DNA of 64,000 nt from Grifola frondosa (Eukaryota > Basidiomycota > Agaricomycetes > Polyporales > Grifolaceae), in the NCBI GenBank assembly GCA_001683735.1, contig LUGG01000022.1, positions 62,001 to 126,000 on the forward strand, in the 5' to 3' direction. The translations under genes were made by a program, and so were the position numbers. The notes under the pieces were generated by a model. That model had not been told where the DNA came from. It worked only from the letters and a program-made list of their open reading frames with translations, and made no database searches. Shown here piece by piece: positions 22,585 through 34,137 of this stretch. Positions within the stretch are counted from its first letter, which is position 1. Every line of letters starts with the position of its first letter.

Positions 22585-23389
22585 ATGACGAGTATCATCA
22601 AAACTGATTATTACGAGGCGTTCGACTACGCTGGGAAGGCCCTCGGTATCGTTCTCACCCCGTTCGCGACTGATGCGGTCCCCGGTCGCGATCCCCTTCG
22701 CACAAGGTCGGATCGCGACGAGAATGGCATGGTCGACTACTATGAGGAGGCGGATGAGAAGTCTGAAAGGTTTTGGCGGATGAGACTGGGGGAGTTCCTT
22801 GCTCTACATGTGGTGCGAGAGGATATGTTGAAAGAGGGAATGACGCGTGCGCATATTGTCTATCGTGTGTCACTTGGGACATTAATTTCTTTTGTCTTCT
22901 GTTCCCAGCGAGAAGATATGATCGCACTTTACTGTCCGAATTTCCGGAGGGCTACAAGCTATGGGTGCATAAGAAGGGAGATCCTCATGATCCCCGGAAA
23001 GACTTCTACCTCCACGGTGAGTCAAAGCAGATTCTCTTCCTAACCATGGGTCTGATTTCCGACTTCACACGAATACTGACTCATTTCTAGGGTCTCGCTA
23101 TGTCCGTCAGTTTCGTTCGCCCATGGAGTTTTGTCTACACCTCAAGTGGCTCGCTAACGGCAAGCCGATGAAGCCAGGTGACAAGCCTGACTGCCAGTGC
23201 TGCTATTGCGATGGATCACAGAGACAAGGAGCCATCTCCGCAAAGTTTGGGTACTATCACCCGGGCCATCACGATCAGAATAAGAAGAGGAAGGACAAAG
23301 ACAAGGACGGGGACGGGAAGGGGAAGCGGCGATCCACAGCTTCGGTGTTTATTCCTGCGAAGGACTACACAAAGTTGAATGTTGCATGA
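22585..23389 (+). CDS. Small Clr2-domain (transcription-silencing) protein
   Basis: The reconstructed protein starts MTSIIKTDYYEAFDYAGKAL and has introns after AHIVY and after DFYLHG. The core matches the N-terminal transcription-silencing domain of Clr2 (cryptic loci regulator 2): LSEFPEGYKLWVHKKGDPHDPR, then SRYVRQFRSPMEFCLHLKWLA and a Cys cluster CQCCYCDG that may bind metal. A Lys/Asp-rich low-complexity stretch (KKRKDKDKDGDGKGKRR) and a short end TASVFIPAKDYTKLNVA follow. Clr2 in fission yeast belongs to a histone-deacetylase silencing complex. At about 230 residues this protein lacks the rest of full-length Clr2, so it may be a stand-alone relative acting in chromatin. The assignment rests on motif memory. 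Confidence 0.7.
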
Positions 23390-23763
23390 GTTGTATGATT
23401 TGTATGATTTCACGTGGGTTTAGGAGGTCTTTTCGTTGTATTTTTTCCTTCCTTTCGTTCTTTGCTCTTCCAACACGCTTTGAAGCTCTCAGTTGTCCTA
23501 ACGGAACATCGCTATCGCTAATGCTACGTTGATCGTACTATAGATACTATCGAATTCATATTTATGACCGCGTCCATAATACTTATTGTTATGTGTGAAA
23601 CTATTTCAACATTCGCGAGCGAGGACACAAACGCGGTGTGACCAGACGCGTTTGTGACCGTCCGCGTTTTGTGGCGGGCGCCACAATGCCGTCGCCAACT
23701 CAACCTCTTCCTCGAACCGCATTCTCGGTTCATTCACATCTTATCACGGTCTTCTCATAGTTC
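23390..23763. other. Short intergenic spacer
   Basis: 3' end of the Clr2-domain gene and leader of the gene starting at 23764. Contains an imperfect repeat of CGCGTTTGTG / ACGCGGTGTG character near 23625-23665; nothing else is evident. Confidence 0.4.
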
Positions 23764-25465
23764 ATGACGGTCATGCGTGCCAGAGATGCCAATGGTAACG
23801 CAGAACGAGAAATGACCATTCATCAGCGGAATCTGGTCGATACATGCTTTGAAGAAGGGCAGTATGAATCAGGCATCTCGGTCCTGGACCAGCTTCGTGC
23901 ACAAAAATACAAACCCTTCCCGTATGTCACTCATCATTTTTCGATACATCGCCGGCGCTGGCACATCAATCTTTGCTCATCTTCTACTCGCGCGCACCAG
24001 TCCACACATCCGTCAACTGATCTACATCGCGTTGTACCCACCACCACCGCTGGTCGACGACAACGAACTGGAGATGGCGCAGCTTGAGCCCGGTTCCCCC
24101 AGCAAGCTTCTCTTCCGGCAACACAAGTCATCATTGTCGCCCTCGCCACAGGCGACATCTGCTGCGCAGAACCTCCTGATGGCCTTCGCACGCACGAACT
24201 CCCCGGAGGCGCTATTCCGTGCGCTACCCTGCTATTCGACGCCCGGGAGTGCGTGTGCGGCTGGCGGAGACGACGAGGATTCATACATCGCAAGGCAAGC
24301 TCTCCGCATCAGGAACGCGAAGTGCTTTTGGGATGTCCTCAAGGAGGGGTTCGTCCTGCGCACAAATGACGCTGCGCCTACTGCAAGACCCACTGGAAGA
24401 GGTCGCCGCCGAGTGATCATAGAGGACGAGGTATTGCCAACGTACTCGGATGGCGAGCCCAGTGCTGTTAGCGAGTATGCGTGGTCTATACTCGACTGGG
24501 GCTTGACCCTAATGGAAATAGATGAGGAGAGGACGGAAATGGAAGGCCAACGTGAGCAGAATCCGACATTTTGATTATGGTCGTGTTTAATGCGTTGTAC
24601 TAGCGCTACACTCCCCATTATTATTGTCACAAATCCCACCTCCTCGAACGGCAGCGGGCACACGCTGGGACATTGCGGCGCCTCTAGACGTCGTGTTTTA
24701 TGCGCTGCAACAACAATCAGATCTCAGGCGCAGGCGCATGGCTGTCCGATTACTCGCATTGGTCTGTATTTGTGGCGCTGTGTATGTCATGTCTCCACAA
24801 AACACTCACGACATATGTTTTCCGCAGCTCATCAATCTTACATCAACAACGCTCATCGACTTTCCCATGTTCCTAAGTGCGATAACTACTCGCGTTTCCT
24901 CTCTGTCCTTGTGCGATCTCACGTTCTTGTTCACGGCGCTCCCGGCGTCCAAGACCATCATGCAATTCAAGTGTGTCTAGTCTGCAAGAACTATTTCGCA
25001 ATGTTTTCTGCTGGCGCCAACTCAGACAGCAGCTCCAGGCCAAAACCGCAGCCCCGAGCACAGCCTCGTCCAGTCGCTGGTCGCCGGAACCAAAATAGAG
25101 AAGGATCTGAGCACCAGCTCCACTCCGGTCCTGTCAAAGTCTCCGGTGCTATCGGTTGCGCGGAAGATTACCCCCCTCACATCTTCCGAAGTTTTGACTT
25201 GGTTACGCGTCCGAATGGGTCGGACACTTCTTCCAGCCTGAAGGCGCTCAAAATGAAGGCGGAACTCGTTGTAACATACGGCGTGTTGCAACGCCAGGCT
25301 GCAGATCCTGCGGACAAGGACGAACAATGGCCAGGCCTGCTACATGATGGCAAGCTGAAACAGGCACTCGAGGCAATGTTTGTGCTGGAGGGGGCGACCT
25401 CTGAGGATATGGTGTTTGTCCGCCAAATGAGGGACACCCTGCTGGTGATGATCTCCATGTGGTAG
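23764..25465 (+). CDS. Large protein of unknown function, frame broken in its last third
   Basis: Not recognised. The start MTVMRARDANGNAEREMT leads through introns with donors GTATGT, GTGAGC and GTCTGT. The early part is HQRNLVDTCFEEGQYESGISVLDQLRAQ, which resembles a helical pair. It continues via FPPHIRQLIYIALYP and AQNLLMAFARTNSPEALFRAL to WDIAAPLDVVFYALQQQSDLRRRRMAVRLLALLINL. After ASKTIMQFK (about 24970) the sensible peptide moves between frames. SLQELFRNVFCWRQLRQQLQA is in one, LVQSLVAGTKIEKDLSTSSTP..LRVRMGRTLLPA in the next, and LKALKMKAELVVTYGVLQRQ to the stop in a third. Single missing bases near 25040 and 25235 would join the last three. Alternatively a 61-base intron from 24971 gives one frame to the end, but with a poor middle. 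The gene may be a decaying paralogue or carry assembly errors. Confidence 0.6.
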
Positions 25466-25953
25466 GGGCTGGCTGCGCTTCGATACGTCACGTTGGCTCC
25501 AGGAACCACAGTGTTGCATGTTTAGCAGGTGCATCTATCGTTCGCGGATACTTTGCGCGTATGCACTAGTGACGACTGACAGCATTGATAGATTACATGG
25601 AATGTCATCGGGACCATCGATTGCCTTCTTGACCATGTGGCCTCTTCCATCGTGTTACACCCATTCGAGGATATGTCGAACCGAGTCTCTTCCTGTGCCT
25701 CCGACATGTATCGGGTTTCTGCAACATACCCCAGTTGTTGGTTGTTGCGTGTTTTTCGGTCTTTGATACGTCGCGGAGTGACATCACCGGGGCACGAACT
25801 CTAACGTACCGCGCTCCATGTTGAACTTTGCACTTACAGAAGGCATCTTCAGCCCCACAACAACCCGAGTTCACGTACTTATGTACTCCACTAGTACCTT
25901 CGCGAGGGACAATGCTATACATCATGAGCCTTGAGTGACAAGAACACTCTCTG
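25466..25953. other. Convergent 3' spacer
   Basis: Between the unknown gene (plus) and the CREG-like gene (minus). No coding exon or repeat recognised. Confidence 0.45.
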
Positions 25954-26852
25954 TCACACCGCACCTTGGTCGAAAGGTACGGCAGCCTGATACATCGCCA
26001 ATGGGATATACCCGATGTAGTGCTCGCTTCCAAACCCTCCAACGTAATAGACGGACTAAGCATATGTCAGTTGTTATCTTCGAGCGTACGAACAGCAGCA
26101 CGGGACCCACATGAGGGTCAAACCTGGCCCAATATGCCTTCACAAAGGTATATGAGTACCTGAATTGGCGATGAATGGGAGGATCAAGCGAGGACGACTA
26201 ACTGTGTGAGGCTCCCTAGGTCCGGGGAGCCAACGTCTCGCGTCCGGATGCTGGGCAATATAACAAGACTGAATCACATCGAGGTCCGGGGTACTGTGGA
26301 GGTCCTTGAACACCGTCACATTGCCGATTAATGCAACGCGCGGACGGCTCGCAGTTGGGTGTTCGCTTCCGATGGAGATTGAGGCAGACTTGCCCGGAGA
26401 TCGTAAAATATTCTGGCTGTGGCGAGAGATCGGCATGAAGAGCAGCGTCAAGGAGCCATTCACATGGCAGCTAATTGAAATGAGCTATGTCCGCATGAAA
26501 GGATCAGAGGATGGGAAGCCTACCTGGCATAATACTCTTGCAGGGAAAATGGTTCTCCTTGGAAGGGCACGTAGTGCCATGTGGGCCGTGCTATGAGTAT
26601 ACTGGACATTCAATCGTACCTGGCAATAGCGGATGGTCCGATGGATATATAGTAGCCATCGTGCCTAACGATGAATCGTTAACAAGACGCCTGGCAAATT
26701 GAGCTATTGGCGTATCGCATAGTAATGCATCAGTGCACTGAGAGGGGTGACCAGCGCCACTGCACTTGACCTGCATCCTGCACTGTCTCGTCCTTCTTTG
26801 CAGTTCCGATGGCAGCGGTTAGGAAAGAAATAAGTAGCATAGACCAGAACAT
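25954..26852 (-). CDS. Secreted CREG-like protein (FMN-binding split-barrel fold)
   Basis: The start MFWSMLLISFLTAAIGTA is a signal peptide. Five exons give a continuous protein of about 215 residues. An intron with acceptor AATAG joins KKDETVQDA to AQFARRLVNDSSLGTMATIYPSD. Further introns precede EPFSLQEYYA, SCHVNGSLTLLFMPIS, AYWARFDPH and SVYYVGGFGSEHYIGYIPLAMY. The GTMATI, NGSLTLLFMP, SRPRVALIGNV and ARFDPHSVYYVGGFG blocks match the CREG / pyridoxamine-phosphate-oxidase-like family. Members are glycoproteins of the endomembrane system; several lack oxidase activity. One NGS site could be glycosylated. All joins are in phase and no break is seen. Confidence 0.87.
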
Positions 26853-27079
26853 GGCACAAGAAGACAGGCAGACTAGCAGTGTTGAATGTACAATCCGATG
26901 AGTCTATCCGAGCCGTAGTCCGACGCCAGAAGCTGATCACGATCGAGGACACACAGTCGTCCAAATCAGGCAGGTGTTGACGCTCAACGCTGCGCACCTT
27001 CCATGCCTCTGATATCGACTTCATCCAGGCAATGAACGCAGTCTTTCACGGATAGCATCGCTTGGCTGGAATAGTAATT

Positions 27080-30000
27080 TCATTCTGCCTCTTCAGATTC
27101 TTCCGGCTCTTCCTCGCCATTATCTTCTATATCTACATCTAGCAAGTCACCTTCATCTGCGCCTGTTTGATCTTTCCCAGCTGCTTGCTGATCACGCCAC
27201 ATCTTCGCCAAAAATTCCGGGGTGCTTGCATCCTCTATGCCCTTGTCTTCTCGCACCTTCATAAAACGAGGAAACCGAAGGCTGAGTCCTCTATTCTGAG
27301 ACACCAAGCCCAGCGCTGCCACAGAAACAGGGCTAATTGTTACGCTGCACGCAGATCAGTAGCATGCAGAAGACAAAATCAGAAGTTTGACGAACTCTGC
27401 GCCACGGATCTCCCAGACCTCGGCCGGCTTGAAGTATACTTCTGGTTTGAGGCCTGTACTGGCAATATGAAGGGGAGGGTCCCAACTTCTAGGCCAGGGA
27501 ACTTACCTCCAGTATCACATTCCCACAGTGGCTGCCTGGAACAAGTGTCTGAATCTTCGGGATATCGTTCTTTCAAGCTCTACAGGAGCGCTCACTACGG
27601 GCGTTCTTCTGACAGTCAATTGAACCTTCTCGCACCTTGTAGAATATATCAGAAAATCCTGTACCGGCCATTCAATCACCTCAGGTTGACACTAGACTAA
27701 ACGGGAATGTCCGACTGACCTGACATACACTTGCAAACGGCAACAAGTTTCTCCGCGTCAGGATCCCACACGGCGAGCAACACTGGGCTCCACCATTGAG
27801 CCTTCCTGCCATTGCCGTGCCATGCGCCAATGGGAACGAGGTCAAGACTGTCGCCGAGGCCGAGCACGTAGTCCTTCTTCAACTTCAGCCACGCAGATGT
27901 GCGTTTATCTATTATGAAACGGTCAACTTTCTTTTCTCCGACAGCCAAGTAATACCAATAGGCACCGGGTTCATAAGTAGCGGGAAGAGGTTTCCGTTTT
28001 GGTTTGTCTTTCTTTTGGTTAGGCTCTTCCAATATCTCTCCGCTGTCGAGGAGCTGAAATGAAACGGCGATCAGCGGCATGATTCTTTGGTCGCTCCGAA
28101 GGACAAACCTTGATCATGAGGCCTTCGCTGGAGCTATTGACCGCCATTTGCCAGAACTCCTCAATGGCTTCCCGGCCATCTGCACTCTCGCAGCTCCGCA
28201 CGTGGTCAAATCGAGCGGCGCCTGGATTAGTGGGCGCAAATGGCGGAAAACGGGACCGCAAAAGATGCCGGCGCTCCCGAAAGGGCTTTTCCAGGAGTAT
28301 CTAGTGATTATCCAATGCGACACGAGATGATGTGAGAATGGAGCCATGCTGTTTGGTGGGGAAGCGCACCTGGCCATCAAGGAACATGATATCGAAAGCA
28401 AACACGCATACTGATATCTTTACATCATCCAACTTGACGTCCTTGCGCGCGCGGTTGGACAATTCTTGGAAGGACTTCACTGCCCCGGTCGCGGAATCGA
28501 TGGCCACAATCTCAGCGTCTATGATGAAGGAATGGGTTTGTGGAGAAGATTTGAATATGCCTTCGACGAGCGACAAAACGTCTGGATACTACGTAAAGCC
28601 GGCACAGCATTAGAAAATGACACACGGCGGTGAGAACACACATGCCTTGTCGGTCATGTCTTCAAGATGGCGCGAGAATATCTTGACGAACGTTTTGGTG
28701 TCCTCATTCCTTGAGGCATGGATTTGAGCGCGTTGACCATCGTACTTGAATTCGGCAGCAAAAGGTAGCAGACCGAGCCGGTCATAGATCTCGTCCAGAG
28801 AGCGCGTGGGCGACCCAAGCGTAGGGAGCAGTGGAACGCCTAGCCAATAGGCAGTTTGCTTCGTATGTTATGCTCTATCCGGAATAACTGATCGCACTCA
28901 CCCACAGACAGAGGAAGTTCCGCCGCAAGACCTTCGAGACCAGCATCAAGGAGCGCCTTCACAATATGATCGTAGTTAGGATGCTGAACGTAGACCCTCT
29001 TGATCAAACTCTCAGCCTTGATACAAATGTCGTTGAATTTGTCCCTTGCTTCATCGGCAACTTTCTTTCTCGAATCGGACGACAAAGGCTTGATATCCGC
29101 GAGGAGCTGGGGGCCAACACGGAACGGGGGTTCCGAGGATGCGGTCCCAGAAAGAGCTACAGGCGGAGACAGAACCATCGCTCTGGCCAAAGCCGCGAGG
29201 GAAGTCCGGACGGCTCCAACACGTAGGTTCTGTCCTAAAGTGCGAACCAAATACCGTGTCTCTTCACCCTTCGCGGCAACAAGAAGCTTTTCTACAATAG
29301 CTTGTTTCTGCTTGGCCGCGCCCTGGCCCCTGGCATCTGCTATCTTGAGGAGCGAATCGTAGACCCCAATGATAAGGAGCGGGGCGTGCGGAATCAATGT
29401 ACGCAGAGTAGACTTAGCCTCAAATGCGACATCTCCTGTTAAAGTTAGACAAAGATATATGTCAAGATCGCAGTTCACAGTTGTGACTAATGACCTACCT
29501 GCATCTCCGGTTGTATTGTAAAGACGCCTAAGGGCGGCTGCGGTCAGCCGGAGACATGCTGAATCGCCTTAGAAATAATGGACGGTCCGAGTCCCAACTC
29601 TACCGGAGAATAAGGGGGAGAGAGGGAATTCGACAGGAGATACAGCGCCGGAAGGAGAGAAGGCGGATGCTGATGTGTAATAGTTCTCAGCGAATTCGTA
29701 AGTGTGTTAAGCTTTGCGATGCGGGATCGTGTCTCAGAAAGTGTTGCAAGGGTATGTGCAAGGAAAGAATATGGGACTGGGGCATTGGGTGGCCAATCAC
29801 CGGTATCCAAGACGTAATTTACTGGATCGGTGTCGAGTGCGGTGTAAGTTGGAATTTCTGACGATTCCAACACTGCTGAAAATGGGACGAGGAGTCGTTT
29901 TCACATTCACTGGAGGGGGTTCAGAAGAACCAGTAGCTTGGTTCATGGATAACGGTTCGTGAATGGAACGTTCGATACTCCGAGCAGCACGGGTTGACGG

Positions 30001-30339
30001 GCCAGCGTGAGCAGATTGGCCGTCGTCAAGGAGGTCGACGTCTATCACTTCGGCGGACTGCAAGGAAAGGGTCTTCATGCTTTCAGCTTTCTCGAGCCTG
30101 CGGAGCATGTCCAAATCCAGGCCGTCTTCTTTGGCTAGCGCCCAGGCATATGCTTCATCGCTGGGAAATTGAACCGCGGCATTCTCCTGTTTACTTTTCC
30201 CTTCTGGAGAACCGTTCTGAGAGTCACGACTAGATGATGTGCCAAAGAAGTTATCTAAACTAGATTGTCCTGCAGCCACTCTGACCTTCTTCTTGGGGGA
30301 CATCGAAGTCGAACGAGTGGCTAGCGTACGTTTGGACAT
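27080..30339 (-). CDS. CDC9: ATP-dependent DNA ligase I
   Basis: The replicative nuclear ligase that seals Okazaki fragments. The start is MSKRTLATRSTSMSPKKKVRV at 30339; a TTG slightly upstream is not needed. Residues 20-30 contain QSSLDNFFG, a canonical PCNA-binding (PIP) box. A disordered segment follows, then an intron with donor GTTCTT joining to the ligase DNA-binding domain (LLIIGVYDSLLKIADARG, YLVRTLGQNLRVGAVRTSL). The nucleotidyl-transfer core has the lysine motif FAAEFKYDGQRAQIH, then IIDAEIVAID, CVFAFDIMFLDGQ and SEGLMIK. The OB domain has RTSAWLKLKKDYV, LDLVPIGAWHGNGRK, SRQPLWECDTGGLKPEVYF, EVWEIRGADVTISPV and GLSLRFPRFMKVREDKGIE. The acidic end is DIEDNGEEEPEESEEAE. Every join in the core that I traced is in phase. 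Confidence 0.94.
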
Positions 30340-32333
30340 GGCACTCCCCGGAGGCAATTCGCAGGTCTCATGAAACAGATGTCAGCACCCTCGAGATGTC
30401 GTGTCCTTGGGCCAAACCTGGTTTGGAATACACAGACCAATGATTAGAATCCGAGAAGGTAGGAGGTGCTAAAGAGTTCACTGCGGACGGCGCTCATGCC
30501 GTCAGTGCAACGGCAAGGAGCCATATATGGAAAGTAGATCGGCTTCCATACCCTCCATGGCGCCGAAGCGCCCTCGATGGTAACTGTGATTTCAAAACAT
30601 GTACATCAAGGGTCGACTGTGAATTATGTTCTGTGCGACGCCCACACAGCTTCGTCGAATATTTTTCGGTCGCGGCGCATCATTTCCATTCCGCAATCAA
30701 TCGTGCATTAGTCTCCATCGCGGTACGTCCCAAGTTTGTCGCGGAACGACTGGATGCCATGAGTCTCATGCACACGGAGAAATTAGATCGTCGGCTGTGA
30801 TTTCAGACGAGTATCTAGGAGTACCTTGATCTTGAGTTCCAGCCGCGAGCTAGGTTGTGGATACTAGTTCGCATGTCGTTGACCTGTGCAAGAAATGTTT
30901 TAGCCTCAACGTCGGGGCGCGTGATGTCGACGCGAGCGTTCATTCCGACATATGTTCAGGATCGGCACAATAGGGTACCTGAACAATTTGACCTCAAACA
31001 GGATTATTTGTTCTGTATGTTTATGCACGACATCAGCGCTGCCTGTCACCCCAAACATTCCCTTCAAACCGGATTGTTTACAGCGCGCCAGCATCGCAGT
31101 CTTCCATGGCTTGAAAGGCTCCTCCGGAGGATCTAAGCCATCATTCAATGGACGACACTATCGCGACGTCTGGAATGGGTCTTGCGCGGCCACTACTAGT
31201 TTCCTGACCCAGACCATTCAGGCGATGTTTGGCGGTGCGCCAGGGATGACATCACGCTTTTCAGATGAATCCCCGTAAATTTTACAGACCCGACTCCGAC
31301 ACCATTCCGGCGAGAGAACATATTATCACAGGCTCTAGGTGAATATTTTAGTGAATATCCGCAAATACTCCGGCGACGGCCAACCGAGCGCCACCCCGGA
31401 ATCGTGGCGGTAGCGACACAACGTTCAAGGCTTGGTGCCGTCGATTAGGCGCACGATGAGATGTTTTGATGAGGTCAAGCGGGCCTTGTAAAGCGAATTG
31501 GATTCGAAAGTTAACCCCTCATGAATGTACTATCACATCATGATCTCGAGGTCCCAACCATCATATCATGATGATGGTCAGCCGTCACACTCCAGAATAT
31601 ATCTCAACCTAGGCGGGATTATTAGCGTCAATCGTCTAGTGAATCTGCACTTAGCAGAATGCGAGCTCGACATCACTGCCGTCTCCGCAGCGAGAGAATG
31701 ATTAAGAGAGGTTTGGGCAGGAGCTGTCAATACGCAGGTTGTGGTACCCAGATTCATATGATATTGCTTCCTATCCCACCACTTTCAATCACGACAGCAG
31801 CGCGATGGCGAGAGCGAAGCATCTGTTACCATCCAGACTTGGCTCTGGGCGGGCGCGATGGCGGCGCCGGGGCGGGGACGGACAGATGGGTTTCGGACTT
31901 CCGGGTCATAGTGATAGCGCGTTCCTGGGCTATTGCAGACCGCTTGCAGCCGCTTGCCTTGTATGATCGGGTCTACCGGCGACCTATATAGCTAGATTGA
32001 GGGAGTTGGTCCGTACTGCGAAAATGCGCCCTTGCAAAAATTATCCCAAGACGAATGTTTAGAGTCTAGCTGTTTATAGTTCTCGCCGACTGGCACGGCA
32101 TCATTCATCGTTGACAGATCAGTGTTATTGAACCATACTCTTTTTGAGGTGTTACTCTGGGGGTTTGTCACTGGACATAACGATGGTCGTGTCGACTCCG
32201 CATCCGCCGCCTTTGTGGCAGTGAGATTGTGCCTGACTTGCCGTTCCTTCCAACCCAGCGTCTCCCCGGAGTACTTATGGTCGGAGGGCGTACTTGAGCT
32301 CTCTCTTCACCAGTGCCATCTCAGTCGCCCCCA
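30340..32333. other. Gene-poor spacer between divergent ligase and C2H2 genes
   Basis: About 2 kb without a convincing exon. A short inverted repeat lies at 31558-31579 (arms ACCATCAT / ATGATGGT). Open frames at 30855-31136 and 31659-31991 have no recognisable motif. Promoters for both flanking genes must lie at its ends. Confidence 0.45.
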
Positions 32334-33128
32334 ATGTCGGACAGGCGCACCCACCAGCTTCCACCTAACACCAACGTTTGTCTCTCATCGCAGTGGACCG
32401 GAAACGCGCAGTATCCCTCTGGCTATCCGGCTTCGCAGGACCAGTACCCGGCGGCATCATATCCTGTTCATCCGTCACTCAGAAGCACCGCGCAGGCCGT
32501 ACCTCCGTATGCCGCTATGCCGACCCAGACCCACGCCATGTCAAGCCAGGCCGCATACCCGATGGCCGACGCACAACTGCAGTATCCCCTTCCTCACGGG
32601 TCGGACAGACGTTCGTCCATGTCCATGTCCATGCCGCAGCAGTACGCCGCGTACGGTATGGACAGCCAGCAGCAGGCCATGTCGATGGCGCAGGTCTCCG
32701 GACGACACCAGTCATCGCACTCGAATCCGTACCCCTCCCATTCCGCGCCACACCATTATGCTGCGCAGTCATCGTCGTCCCCGCAGCAGTCCCCGGTCAT
32801 GTCGAACGTCTCCGTGGCACAGTACTCCGCTGCCCAGGCCGCATACGCCCAGCAGATGAGCAACTCGCAGTACCCCGCATCTCCCCCGCGTCCGTTCGCT
32901 TGCGACATGTGCGCGCTGTCTTTTAACCGCCAGCACGATCTCAAGCGTCATCGTGACACACCACCGGCGAGAAGCCATTTTTATGCAATGGCGGATGCGG
33001 TAAGACGTTCACAAGGAAAGACGCACTGAAGAGACACCAGGTCCGAACTCTCGCGGATGTTGCCTTGACGATTGCTCACACCACTTTTCAGCTCGTGAAA
33101 CGTTGCGGAATCGACGAGGGAGCGTGAT
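32334..33128 (+). CDS. C2H2 zinc-finger transcription factor with a frame break between fingers
   Basis: The start is at MSDRRTHQLPPNTNV; the frame further upstream opens with GTG. About 190 residues are low-complexity: Gln, Ser, Tyr, Met and Pro, including SMSMSMPQQYAAYGM encoded by TCCATG repeats. The first finger is PFACDMCALSFNRQHDLKRHRDT. The expected linker and second finger (HTGEKPFLCNGGCGKTFTRKDALKRHQ) are present but one frame away: the sequence at 32957-32964 reads ACACCACC where one more base would keep frame. In the other frame the peptide hits a stop at 33029. After an intron at 33041-33092 the second frame ends LVKRCGIDEGA at TGA 33126-33128. The arrangement is typical of agaricomycete C2H2 regulators. 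Without correction only one finger would be made. Confidence 0.8.
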
Positions 33129-33459
33129 GTCATCTAGATTCATTTGTGTGACTGAACCTGTGAGTCGGAACTTTGATATCTCGTCCGCGCCTCGCTGACC
33201 GCAGCTCAGAAGATACACTCACTAATCGCCCATCCGTGGTATAGCCTAATACTTCTTGCCCTATCTTGCGCATACGTTATGTGCCATTTTTTCTATGAGA
33301 GAGATGTATTCCATACAAGCGCTGTACAAGAATTACTGAAATGGACAAGACTACCCAAGGAAAAATCAGTCTCACTTCGTCGTACTCGTAGTATTGCACA
33401 GAAATGTATCTTACTATCTCGGTTCAGAAACCCATGAATCCCATCTAACTTCACCGCAG
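33129..33459. other. Convergent 3' spacer
   Basis: Separates the C2H2 gene (plus) from NAA50 (minus). Nothing recognisable. Confidence 0.4.
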
Positions 33460-34137
33460 TCATTTCCCTTCGCTCGGGACGTACTCGATGTCCTTCTGGA
33501 GGATCCAGGCGTCGTGCGGTGTTATCTTTTTGTAATAATTCTCATGGATGCCGACTTCCCTGAAGCCATGGCGCTCGTAGAACTTCTTTGCAGCTTCGTT
33601 GGAGACCTGTACATGAAGGTAAATAGCAGCGATCTTCGGCTTCGAATGCGAAGCCGCTGCTTCTATGAGATGTTGCAAGCTCTGGGAACCTAGACCTCTC
33701 TCGCGGTATGGCTGTGTGTGCATGTAAGCTAATACGGCAACTAGCAGAGACAGATTACTCACCGCCAAGATACCCATTGTCATCAGGTATAGCTTCGTCA
33801 GTCCGTCGACGACCTCTATCCTGCAACACATGGTGCCGACCGGGATGTCATTGTAATACACTGCGGCAGATTTGCAAGGTTATGTTAGCATGACTGAAAC
33901 GGATGTTGAACAGTATGCACTGACGAAGCTGGCAAAAATCTTCTGCATCCGGGTGTAAAATGTCTTGATAGAACTTCTCACTGTACTTGATCGGGAACAG
34001 CACCGAGTTCAATTTTCTTACGGTTCCTTCGAAGGATCAATCGCAGCCAGACCTTAAATCGGTGCAGCGAAAATACCTAGATTGTTTGGAGTCAAGCATG
34101 CGAAAGAAACTCGGGGAGGGGATGGACGAGAGGACAT
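33460..34137 (-). CDS. NAA50: N-alpha-acetyltransferase 50 (NatE catalytic subunit)
   Basis: A GNAT-fold enzyme transferring acetyl from acetyl-CoA to nascent protein N-termini or lysines; it acts with the NatA complex on ribosomes. The protein starts MSSRPSPPRVSFACLTPNNLG. Introns then join TVRKLNSVLFPIKYSEKFYQDIL and LHPDAEDFCQL to LYYNDIPVGTMCCRIE. The family signature VRKLNSVLFPIKYSEKFY is clear. The acetyl-CoA loop RERGLG (R/QxxGxG) follows the beta-4 strand LYLMTMGIL, then IYLHVQVSNEAAKKFYERHGF and YYKKITPHDAWILQKDI. Residues equivalent to the catalytic Tyr and His are present in LYLMTMG and YLHVQ. The frame between MGILA and PYRERG contains an intron of about 50 bases. No break found. 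Confidence 0.93.

Noticed and set aside
29820..29910. Apparent frameshift between the first two exons of DNA ligase
   Set aside because: An intron starting GTTCTT and ending TTTTCAG joins ACT-G to the next exon in phase, so no lesion is needed.
32122..32859. Plus-strand 245-codon frame overlapping the second C2H2 gene
   Set aside because: Arg/Pro/Thr-rich shadow of the Gln/Ser-rich C2H2 reading frame; it lacks the zinc finger.
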